From the NCBI RefSeq assembly GCF_036946125.1, contig NZ_JAQIJT010000002.1, positions 1,486,001 through 1,550,000 of the forward strand: a stretch of 64,000 nt of DNA, written 5' to 3'. Every line of letters begins with the position of its first letter. The stretch's first letter is position 1. Below, in pieces: positions 57,911-64,000 of the stretch. The position numbers and the translations under genes were made by a program. Origin of the DNA: Sphingomonas adhaesiva (lineage in GTDB: Bacteria > Pseudomonadota > Alphaproteobacteria > Sphingomonadales > Sphingomonadaceae). A model generated the notes under the pieces. That model ran no database searches. It worked only from the letters and a program-made list of their open reading frames with translations, and was not told the DNA's origin.

Positions 57911-59237
57911 AAGCGTCGCGGGCGTCCCCCTCCCCCTCGACGCCCGCGCTGCCGACCGATCGATCGACGAGGCCCGACCGTCCCATCCACCAGAACAGCA
58001 GCACACCCGGCATCGCGATCGCGCCGGTCATCAGGTAATAATTCACGAACCCCATCGCCTCCACCATCGCGCCCGCGGTCGTGCCGGTCAGCACGCGTCC
58101 GACGATGCTGGTGGCGGCGGAGATCAGCGCATATTGCGCCGCGGTGAAGCGCAGGTCGCACAGCGCGGACAGATAGGCGACGATCGTCACCCCGCCGATG
58201 CCCGACGCGATGTTCTCGAACAGCATGGCGCCCCCCAGCCCGACGTTGCTGTGTCCCGCCGCGGCGAGCAGCGCGAAGCTCAGGTTCGACACCGCCATCA
58301 GGATCAGGCTGGCCAGCACCGATCGCTTAAGCCCCATCCGCGCGTACATCGCGCCGCCGATGAAGATGCCGACCAGATACGCCCAGAAGCCGATGCCGAC
58401 ATCCCACAGCGCGATCTCGTCATTGGTATAGCGCAGGTCGTCGAGCAGCAGCCGCAGCACCAGCTGCCCCAGCGTGTCGCCGATCTTGTGGATCAGGATG
58501 AACAGCAGGATCACGACCGCGCCGGGCCGCGCGAAGAATTCGAGGAACGGGCGCCAGATCGCCGCCGCCGCCTGCGCCACCCCGCGCCGCTCGGTCGGCG
58601 GACGATAGCGCGCCGGCTCGCCCAGCCACAGCGCCACCAGCATCGCCGGAAGCGCCAGCAGCGCGCAGGCGAGATACGCCGCCTCCCACCCGTGGCGCGC
58701 CGCGATCACCAGCGCCAGCGCCCCCGCGCCCGCGGAGCCGATCCGCCAGCCATACTGGTTCATCCCCGTGCCCACGCCCAGCTGGCGCGGCTCCAGTATC
58801 TCGATGCGATAGGCGTCGATCACGATGTCGAACGTCGCCCCCGCCGCACCGACCAGGATCGCGGCGGTCGCGGTCGCGCCGATGCTGGCCACCGGATCGA
58901 CCAGCGCCAGATTGGCCACCGCCGCGATCACCAGCACGCCCGCCAGCAGCATCCACGACACGCGCTGTCCCAGCCGCGACAGCAGCGGCAGCCGCACCCC
59001 GTCGACCATCCACGCCCAGAGGAACTTGATGTTATAGACCAGGAACGCGAGGCTGAACGCGGTCACCGTCTTCTTGTCGATCCCGCTCTGCGCCAGCCGC
59101 GAGGTCAGCGTGGCGGCGATCATCGAATAGGGAAAGCCCGACGATATCCCCAGCGCCAGCGCGGCCAGCGGCGCGCGCTCGACATAGGGCCTGATGCCGT
59201 CCACCCAGGTGCGGCCCCGCACATCGCCGTCGATCAA
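57900..59237 (-). CDS. AmpG-like muropeptide MFS permease
   Basis: 445 residues with 12-14 hydrophobic helices. LALGISSGFPYSMIAATLTSRLAQSGIDKKTVTAFSL is the AmpG-type first helix and loop; NIKFLWAWMVDGVRLP corresponds to the family's conserved F-x-W-A-P-L-x-D loop. AmpG imports cell-wall muropeptides for recycling and beta-lactamase induction. A TTG start at 59237 is assumed, since no ATG precedes the first helix; GTG 59222 is an alternative. The C-terminal tail is acidic. Confidence 0.82.
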   Translation of the reverse strand: MIDGDVRGRTWVDGIRPYVERAPLAALALGISSGFPYSMIAATLTSRLAQSGIDKKTVTAFSLAFLVYNIKFLWAWMVDGVRLPLLSRLGQRVSWMLLAGVLVIAAVANLALVDPVASIGATATAAILVGAAGATFDIVIDAYRIEILEPRQLGVGTGMNQYGWRIGSAGAGALALVIAARHGWEAAYLACALLALPAMLVALWLGEPARYRPPTERRGVAQAAAAIWRPFLEFFARPGAVVILLFILIHKIGDTLGQLVLRLLLDDLRYTNDEIALWDVGIGFWAYLVGIFIGGAMYARMGLKRSVLASLILMAVSNLSFALLAAAGHSNVGLGGAMLFENIASGIGGVTIVAYLSALCDLRFTAAQYALISAATSIVGRVLTGTTAGAMVEAMGFVNYYLMTGAIAMPGVLLFWWMGRSGLVDRSVGSAGVEGEGDARDASTP

Positions 59238-59300
59238 CTACCTGCTCCCGCCATAAGCCGGCGACTGTAGAAGCGCCGCGAAGGGGGAGCAACGCCGCGA

Positions 59301-59729
59301 TCAGGTGCCCGCGAACAGCCTGAACCCGCTCGGCATCCGGCGCGGCGGCTTGCCCGCGATCGCCTGCTCCACCGCGACGATCGCGTTGAGCAGGTCGCGC
59401 TGCGCATAGGGCTTGGCGAGGCAACCGATCGCCAGCGCCTGCGCGTCCGCCGGGCAGGCGCTGGTGACGAACATCACCGGCGTGCCCCGCTCGTGCGCTG
59501 CGCGCGCCACCTCGACGCCGCTGCCGTCGGCCAGGTTCACGTCGACCAGGATCAGGTCCAGCACCGCGCCGTCCGCCAGCACCGCGACCGCATCCGCCAC
59601 GCGGTCGACCGTCGCGATCACCTGATACCCCTGCTCGGTCAGCAGGTGCTCGGTATCGAACGCGACCAGCGGCTCGTCCTCCACCACCAGCAGTCGCTCG
59701 ATCGTCCGTTCCCTGCGCCCGAACATCAT
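59301..59729 (-). CDS. single-domain response regulator
   Basis: 142 residues, receiver domain only: LLVVEDEPLVAFDTE with the acidic pair, phospho-Asp in LILVDVNLADGSG (about 60), Thr/Ser in MFVTSACP and Lys in CLAKPYAQRDLL. The last ~20 residues are a basic tail. There is no output domain, so it acts by protein contact or as a phosphate sink. Start ATG 59729 (MMFGRRER). No cognate kinase is adjacent. Divergent from the pseudouridine synthase. Confidence 0.9.
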   Translation of the reverse strand: MMFGRRERTIERLLVVEDEPLVAFDTEHLLTEQGYQVIATVDRVADAVAVLADGAVLDLILVDVNLADGSGVEVARAAHERGTPVMFVTSACPADAQALAIGCLAKPYAQRDLLNAIVAVEQAIAGKPPRRMPSGFRLFAGT

Positions 59730-59829
59730 GCCCGCCTGTCTGTCCCGTTACGCGGTCATAACGCGAACACGGCCGTTCGGTCGCAAATAATTCCTCACGC
59801 GTGCGAAGCGAGTCGGCTAAGTGGCGCGG

Positions 59830-61038
59830 ATGGCCGAAACTCCCCCCCAGCACCGGATCGCCAAACTTCTCGCCCGCGCCGGCGTCGCCTCGCGTCGCGA
59901 GGTCGAGCGGATGATCGTCGACGGGCGCGTCGCGAAGGACGGCGTGGTCCTCGACACCCCCGCGACGGTCCTCCCCTCGCTCGACGGCGTCACCGTCGAC
60001 GGCGATCCGGTCGCCGCCGCGGAGCCGACGCGGCTGTTCCTGTTCCACAAGCCCGCCGGCGTCCTGACCGCGGAGCGCGACTTTTCCGGGCGCCCGACGA
60101 TCTACGACCGCCTGCCCAAGGACCTGCCGCGGCTGGTCCCGGTCGGCCGGCTCGACCTGAATACGGAGGGGTTGCTGCTGCTGACCACCGACGGTGCGTT
60201 CAAGCGTCAGCTGGAGCTGCCCTCGACCGGGGTCGAGCGCACCTATCGCGCACGCGCCTATGGCCATGTGACGCAGGCACATCTGGAGGAATTGATCCAC
60301 GGCGTGGAGGTGGAGGGCGTTCGCTACGGCCAGATCGACGCCAATCTGGAGCGGCGCACCGGCACCAACGTCTGGATCGAGATGACGCTGCGCGAGGGCA
60401 AGAACCGCGAAGTGCGGCGCGTGCTGGAATATCTCGGCCTGCGCGTCAGCCGGCTGATCCGCACGCGCTACGGCCCGTTCGTGCTCGGCGACCTGCCGGT
60501 GGGCGGGATCGGCGAGGTCCGCGACGGTGATGTCGCGGCGTTCCGCCAGACGCTGAAGACCGCGCCCGCTGTCCGGGAGCGCACCCCCGACGTCGACGTC
60601 GCCGCCACGACGCGGCGTCAGCGCAGCACGATGCCCTCGGCAACGCGCCCCGCCGGATCGTCGCGCGGTGCGGCGACACCCGCGCGCGCCATGCCGCCGC
60701 GTGATCCGGCACGGCAGACGCGCGACACGCCGCGGCCCGCGCGTGACCCGGCACGGCCCGTTCGCGCTCCCGAACGGCCCGCCCGCAGCGGCGCGCCATC
60801 GGCCCGTGCCGACGTGCGACCGATGCGCGGGCCGGCAGGCACCGCCGCCCCGGCGCGCGACGGCAACGCGCGAAACGATGCGCGCCGGTCCGCCGCGCCG
60901 CAACCGCCGCGCAAGACGCTCACCCCGGCGACCGAACCGGAAGCGCCCACCCGGCGGGAGCCGATCAAGCGCAAGGCCGGCTGGGCCAAGCCCAAGCCGC
61001 GCACCGGCCCTGCCCCGCGCGGAGGGAAGCGCAAGTGA
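59830..61038 (+). CDS. RluB/RsuA-family rRNA pseudouridine synthase with long basic tail
   Basis: 402 residues. N-terminal S4 domain (RIAKLLARAGVASRREVERMIVDGRV, about 8-33), then the synthase domain with PVGRLDLNTEGLLLLTTDG containing the catalytic Asp (about 107) and EGKNREVRRVLEYLGLRVSRLIR. The catalytic part ends near residue 255. The last ~145 residues are low-complexity, rich in Arg, Pro and Ala (ARDPARPVRAPERPARSG), very basic and probably RNA-binding, ending RGGKRK. It resembles RluB, which modifies 23S rRNA position 2605. Stop overlaps the rsmD start. Confidence 0.92.
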   Translation: MAETPPQHRIAKLLARAGVASRREVERMIVDGRVAKDGVVLDTPATVLPSLDGVTVDGDPVAAAEPTRLFLFHKPAGVLTAERDFSGRPTIYDRLPKDLPRLVPVGRLDLNTEGLLLLTTDGAFKRQLELPSTGVERTYRARAYGHVTQAHLEELIHGVEVEGVRYGQIDANLERRTGTNVWIEMTLREGKNREVRRVLEYLGLRVSRLIRTRYGPFVLGDLPVGGIGEVRDGDVAAFRQTLKTAPAVRERTPDVDVAATTRRQRSTMPSATRPAGSSRGAATPARAMPPRDPARQTRDTPRPARDPARPVRAPERPARSGAPSARADVRPMRGPAGTAAPARDGNARNDARRSAAPQPPRKTLTPATEPEAPTRREPIKRKAGWAKPKPRTGPAPRGGKRK

Positions 61039-61577
61039 GGATCATCGCCGGCCAGTGGCGCGGTCGACCGCTCGCCGCGCCGAAGGGCGACACCACCCGC
61101 CCCACCGCCGACCGCACGCGCGAGGCGCTGTTCTCGATGCTGACCAGCCGGCTGGGCACCTTCGACGAACTGGCGGTGGCGGATCTCTTCGCGGGCTCCG
61201 GCGCGCTGGGGCTGGAGGCGCTGTCGCGCGGCGCCGCGACCTGCCTGTTCGTGGAGCAGGACAAGGCAGCGCTCGACGTGCTGCGCGCCAATGTCGCCAG
61301 GCTGGGCGCGGGTGGCTGCGACGTGCGCGCCATTTCCGCACTGTCGCTCGGGCCGGCGCGCGCACCGCTCGACCTCGTCATGATGGACCCGCCCTATGGC
61401 ACCGGCGCGGGCGCGGTGGCGGCGGACAAGCTCGCGCGGCTCGGCTGGATCGGACCCGCCACCTGGGTGTCGATCGAGACGGCGTGGAACGAGGATGTCG
61501 CGGTCGACGGCTTCGTCGTCGACGCCGACCGGGTCTATGGGCGAGCGCGGATCACGCTGCTGCGGAAGGAAGAATGA
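61035..61577 (+). CDS. rsmD: 16S rRNA (guanine966-N2)-methyltransferase
   Basis: 180 residues. The N-terminus RIIAGQWRGRPLAAPKG and PTADRTREALFSML are hallmarks; the SAM loop is ADLFAGSGALGLEALSRGA (about 49-67) and the catalytic motif MMDPPYG (about 117). Starts at GTG 61035, overlapping the pseudouridine synthase stop, so two rRNA-modifying enzymes are co-expressed. Complete. Confidence 0.95.
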   Translation: MRIIAGQWRGRPLAAPKGDTTRPTADRTREALFSMLTSRLGTFDELAVADLFAGSGALGLEALSRGAATCLFVEQDKAALDVLRANVARLGAGGCDVRAISALSLGPARAPLDLVMMDPPYGTGAGAVAADKLARLGWIGPATWVSIETAWNEDVAVDGFVVDADRVYGRARITLLRKEE

Positions 61578-61710
61578 TTCACGCGAAGCCGCGAAGGCGC
61601 GAAGGCGCCACCCCCCGAGGATGGCGATCGGAAGACATCAACGGTCGGCCATCGTCTTCCGACCGCAACGTCGCGCGAAACCTCTTCGCGTCTTCGCGTC
61701 TTCGCGTGAA
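61578..61710. repeat. long inverted repeat built of TTCGCGTC units
   Basis: The left arm 61578-61604 (TTCACGCGAAGCCGCGAAGG) is the imperfect reverse complement of the right arm 61681-61710 (CTTCGCGTCTTCGCGTCTTC then GCGTGAA), with a 76-nt spacer. The right arm is a tandem of an 8-bp unit. It fills the gap between convergent rsmD and the MFS symporter; could aid transcription termination from both sides. Confidence 0.7.
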
Positions 61711-61712
61711 AT

Positions 61713-63023
61713 CTACGACCCCTCCACCGGCACCGCGTCGGCGACCGGCCGCGTCTTCATCAGCAGCAGCGCCCCCAGGCTGGTGAGCGACATCACCGCC
61801 AGATAGCCCCCCACCAGCGTCAATCCGCCACGCTCCGCCAGCGCCTGCGCCGCGACCGGGGTCAGCCCGCCGCCGATGATCCCCGCCATGTTGAACGCCA
61901 GACTGACGCCGGTGTAGCGCACCCGCGCCGGGAACAGCCCCGGCAGCCACGCGCCCAGCGGACCGTAGACGAACCCCATCACGAACAGCGCGAACGCCAG
62001 CGCGGCGAAGATCACCGGAATCGATCCCGATCCCAGCCCCGGCGCCAGCGCGAACCCCGCGACCACGGCACCGGCGCAGCCCCATTTCAGCACATGCGCC
62101 GCGCTCGTCCGGTCCGCCCACACGCCCGACAGCGCGATGCCGACCGCCATGAACAGGATCGCCCCCAGTTGCAGCGCCAGCATCGTCTGCCGCCCGATCC
62201 CCAGGTTGGTGACCGCATATCCCAGCGCGAACGCGGTCGCGAGATAATAGACCGCGAAGCACGCCACCGCGCCCAGCGTCCCACCGATCGCGGCGCGCCA
62301 GTGGTGGCGCAGCAGCTCGCCCATCGGCACCGCCGGCGGCGGCCCCTCCTCCAGCACCTGCGCGAAGGCGGGCGTCTCCGCGATCTTCAGCCGCACCCAC
62401 AACCCCAGCCCGACGAGCACCACCGACAGCAGGAACGGGATGCGCCAGCCCCAGGCCATGAAATCGCCCGGCGACATCGCGCTGCCCAGGATCAGGAACA
62501 GGCCGTTCGCCGCGATGAACCCCACCGGAGCGCCCAACTGCGGCACCATCCCATAGCGTCCGCGATAGCCCGGCGGCGCATTCTCCACCGCCAGCAGCGC
62601 CGCGCCGCCCCATTCGCCGCCCAGCCCGAACCCCTGACCGAAGCGCAACAGGCACAAAAGCAGCGGCGCCAGATAGCCCGCCGTGGCGAAGGTCGGCAGG
62701 AACGCGATGGCGAGCGTCGATCCGCCCATCAGCATCAGGCTGGCGACCAGCGTCGACTTCCGCCCGATGCGGTCGCCGTAATGGCCGAACGCCCACGCCC
62801 CCACCGGCCGCGCGAGGAAGGCCACCGCCAGGCTGGCGTAGGACGCCAGCAACTGCGTCGACGGCGTATCCGCCGGAAAGAACAGCGGCCCGAACACCAG
62901 CGATGCCGCGGTGGCGTAGATGTAGAAATCGTAGAACTCGACCGACGTCCCCACCAGGCTGGCGAGCAGGATACGGCGATGGGAGGCGGGCAGCGCGGCA
63001 GTCGTCGACATAGGCGGGGTCAT
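61713..63023 (-). CDS. MFS metabolite:H+ symporter (ShiA/ProP-like)
   Basis: 436 residues, 12 helices. LVGTSVEFYDFYIYATAASLVFGPLFFP is the first helix of the metabolite:H+ symporter family; FGHYGDRIGRKSTLVASLMLMG is motif A; RFGQGFGLGGEWGGAALLAVENAP is the helix-4/5 signature. The substrate could be shikimate, alpha-ketoglutarate, citrate or a betaine. The ATG at 63023 is used; 63011 is the alternative. Divergent from the predicted small RNA. Confidence 0.92.
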   Translation of the reverse strand: MTPPMSTTAALPASHRRILLASLVGTSVEFYDFYIYATAASLVFGPLFFPADTPSTQLLASYASLAVAFLARPVGAWAFGHYGDRIGRKSTLVASLMLMGGSTLAIAFLPTFATAGYLAPLLLCLLRFGQGFGLGGEWGGAALLAVENAPPGYRGRYGMVPQLGAPVGFIAANGLFLILGSAMSPGDFMAWGWRIPFLLSVVLVGLGLWVRLKIAETPAFAQVLEEGPPPAVPMGELLRHHWRAAIGGTLGAVACFAVYYLATAFALGYAVTNLGIGRQTMLALQLGAILFMAVGIALSGVWADRTSAAHVLKWGCAGAVVAGFALAPGLGSGSIPVIFAALAFALFVMGFVYGPLGAWLPGLFPARVRYTGVSLAFNMAGIIGGGLTPVAAQALAERGGLTLVGGYLAVMSLTSLGALLLMKTRPVADAVPVEGS

Positions 63024-63072
63024 CGGCGCGCAACGGCGATCCGGTCAAGCCACGATCGCGATGCGGCCCGGG

Positions 63073-63100
63073 TTACGAAAATGTCTGCGCCCGACATATT
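63073..63100 (+). promoter_or_regulatory. candidate promoter of the small RNA
   Basis: TTACGA (63073-63078) and CATATT (63095-63100) are spaced 16 bp, acceptable as -35/-10 elements, with a start near 63107. An inverted ATGTC/GACAT pair overlaps the -10 and could be an operator. Weak on its own; proposed because of the structured RNA and terminator downstream. Confidence 0.35.
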
Positions 63101-63106
63101 CCAGCA

Positions 63107-63234
63107 ACGAAGGCCGGGTAGAGCCCTTCTCGCGGTGCCCTCCCCCCTGTCGGGCACCGTGACGATCGGGCGCCCCCCGCCCGATCCTTCCCTGAACTAC
63201 GGGGCGGTTCGTCTGACGAGCCGCCCCTTTTTTT
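63107..63234 (+). ncRNA. predicted small RNA with C-rich hairpin loops and Rho-independent terminator
   Basis: Three stem-loops in series. Hairpin 1 is an 11-bp stem (63130-63140 with 63152-63162) with loop TCCCCCCTGTC. Hairpin 2 is a perfect 9-bp stem (63164-63172 with 63178-63186) with loop CCCCC. Hairpin 3 is an 11-bp stem (GGGGCGGTTCG 63201-63211 with 63217-63227, one G-U) followed by seven T (63228-63234), a classic terminator on the plus strand. No reading frame fits. C-rich loops that can pair with Shine-Dalgarno sequences are a known design of alphaproteobacterial trans-acting sRNAs. The 5' end is estimated. Confidence 0.65.
63201..63234 (+). terminator. Rho-independent terminator
   Basis: 11-bp GC-rich stem, 5-nt loop TCTGA and a run of seven T. 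It ends the predicted small RNA; no protein gene on the plus strand precedes it. Confidence 0.85.
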
Positions 63235-63316
63235 GCCGGGCGCCGGGGCAGGATTCGCCCTCCGGCGGCGCCGCTTCCCCGGGATGGCGAAAGGCGAGAC
63301 CATCGAAAAGGTGTCA

Positions 63317-63408
63317 CCGTGCTCCTGCGCGGGCAGGAGCCCAGGGTTGCACGTCCCACAAGGCGGTGTTCTGCCTGGCCCTGGGCTCCTGCCTCCGCAG
63401 GAGCACGG
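63317..63408. repeat. compound palindromic element (inner arms)
   Basis: Arms 63317-63346 (CCGTGCTCCTGCGCGGGCAG...) and 63379-63408 (complement, one mismatch within) are separated by 32 nt, with a remnant TTTTGCTAAGGTCCC outer arm near 63434. Same family as 35230-35399. It lies between the small RNA and the phosphate transporter gene; the remainder of 63235-63526 shows nothing else. Confidence 0.8.
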
Positions 63409-63526
63409 CATGGGCCCGGCGCCGTTGCCGCCGTTTTGCTAAGGTCCCGCGAAGCCGGGCCCAGTGGGCAAAAGGCCGATGACGGGCAGCGCCTGCCGTT
63501 CCATCACCCAGCCGACGGTTTCGGCC

Positions 63527-64000
63527 TCAGAACCCGCCGGCGCGCACCAGCGTCAGCAGCGCCCAGTAAAGCAGCCCGGACAGCAGCATCGCCACCGGCA
63601 GCGTCATGATCCACGCCGCCGCCAGCTGGACGATGGTGCGGCGCTGCAAGCCGTGCCCGCTCGCCACCGACGCGCCCGCCACGCCCGACGACAGGATATG
63701 CGTCGTCGACACCGGCAGGCCGAAGCGGTCCGCGGCCAGGATCGTGCCCGCCGCCACCAGTTCGGCGGAGGCGCCCATGGCATAGGTCATGTGCTGCTTG
63801 CCGATCTTCTCGCCCACGGTGACGACGATCCGCTTCCAGCCGACCATCGTTCCCAGCCCCAGCGCCAGCGCGACCGCGACCTTGACCCACAGCGGAATGA
63901 ACCGCGTGCCGGCCTCCAGCTTGCCGCGATAGGCCTGTAGCGTCGACTGCTCGGCATCGCTCAGGTGCGCCGACGGTGCCTTGGCGATCGCGCGGGTCGC
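63527..64000 (-). CDS. inorganic phosphate transporter (PitA family), C-terminal part
   Basis: The frame enters from the right edge with no start codon, so the N-terminal part is outside. The visible 157 residues show the second Pit repeat: VAVALALGLGTMVGWKRIVVTVGEKIGKQHMTYAMGASAELVAAGTILAADRFGLPVSTTHILSSGVAG, with the family's G-x-x-V-G-x-x-I region and PVSTTH substrate motif, then a last membrane helix. Low-affinity phosphate:H+ symport across the inner membrane is the usual role. It runs opposite to the small RNA. Confidence 0.92.
   Translation of the reverse strand, partial: ATRAIAKAPSAHLSDAEQSTLQAYRGKLEAGTRFIPLWVKVAVALALGLGTMVGWKRIVVTVGEKIGKQHMTYAMGASAELVAAGTILAADRFGLPVSTTHILSSGVAGASVASGHGLQRRTIVQLAAAWIMTLPVAMLLSGLLYWALLTLVRAGGF

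Noticed and set aside
59730..59829. General-stress sigma (EcfG-type) promoter before the receiver gene, as in PhyR/SdrG loci
   Set aside because: A GGAAT...CGTG series is present but departs from GGAAC-N16/17-CGTT, and the receiver lacks the FATGUY-type motif.
1..64000. Many long overlapping reading frames on the opposite strand of GC-rich genes, e.g. frames over lepA, dinB, queH and trpB
   Set aside because: They are rich in Arg, Gly, Asp and Ala from third-position GC bias, lack family motifs, and lie exactly over well-supported genes.
1..64000. CRISPR array
   Set aside because: Repeats present are inverted or dispersed; no regular 20-40-bp direct repeat and spacer series was seen.

Overview
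The window is a high-GC chromosomal segment from an alphaproteobacterium, most likely Sphingomonas or a close sphingomonad. The evidence is the lapA-pyrF-trpF-trpB-trpA-accD-folC order, dense ATGA/GTGA start-stop overlaps, many GTG/TTG starts, and sphingomonad-style extragenic palindromes (GTCACCCCGGA type and a GCTCCTGC/GCAGGAGC compound type). Genus is an inference; no rRNA lies in the window.

Layout. 1-8510: the end of a CheB-like methylesterase, a molybdate importer (modABC), lepA, a CsgG-like secreted protein, a nicotinamide riboside import/phosphorylation pair (pnuC and a NadR-like kinase), a ferredoxin/adrenodoxin-type reductase and tRNA-Pro(CGG). 8493-18799: a 10.3-kb integrated element bounded by a 22-bp direct repeat of the tRNA-Pro 3' end, with lower GC than its surroundings. 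It carries a tyrosine integrase, a diverged superfamily-II helicase-like protein, a serine recombinase, a DUF3800 protein and a run of unknown small exported or membrane proteins ending in a channel-like membrane protein. 18800-27700: repeats, queH, dinB, an AroE-like gene, a histidine kinase with a GGDEF-EAL response regulator, a MarR/ROK pair and an alpha/beta hydrolase. 27689-35164: DsbA-like, GNAT, then an apparent catabolic set (succinate-semialdehyde dehydrogenase, tartrate/D-malate dehydrogenase, class III aminotransferase, Lrp regulator, M20 amidohydrolase). 35404-46799: DoxX, prolyl oligopeptidase, MFS pump, a four-gene overlapping operon (cvpA, NifU-like, kefB-like, DUF423), rarA, a serine hydrolase and a DUF429-like gene. 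46822-57910: tRNA-Thr(TGT), PEBP, endonuclease/phosphatase and patatin, then pyrimidine/tryptophan/fatty-acid/folate genes. 57900-64000: AmpG-like permease, receiver protein, pseudouridine synthase plus rsmD, an MFS symporter, a predicted small RNA and the end of a Pit phosphate transporter.

Most of the window is ordinary housekeeping. The least explained parts are (a) the tRNA-Pro island, which has matched arm-type repeats at both ends, a helicase-like gene with palindromic upstream repeats, a strongly structured 150-nt non-coding segment (10998-11151) and an unknown five-gene envelope set behind it; (b) a candidate small RNA at 63107-63234 with two C-only or C-rich hairpin loops and a strong terminator; and (c) several copies of a compound palindromic repeat, including a perfect 32-bp inverted repeat next to the island's right end.
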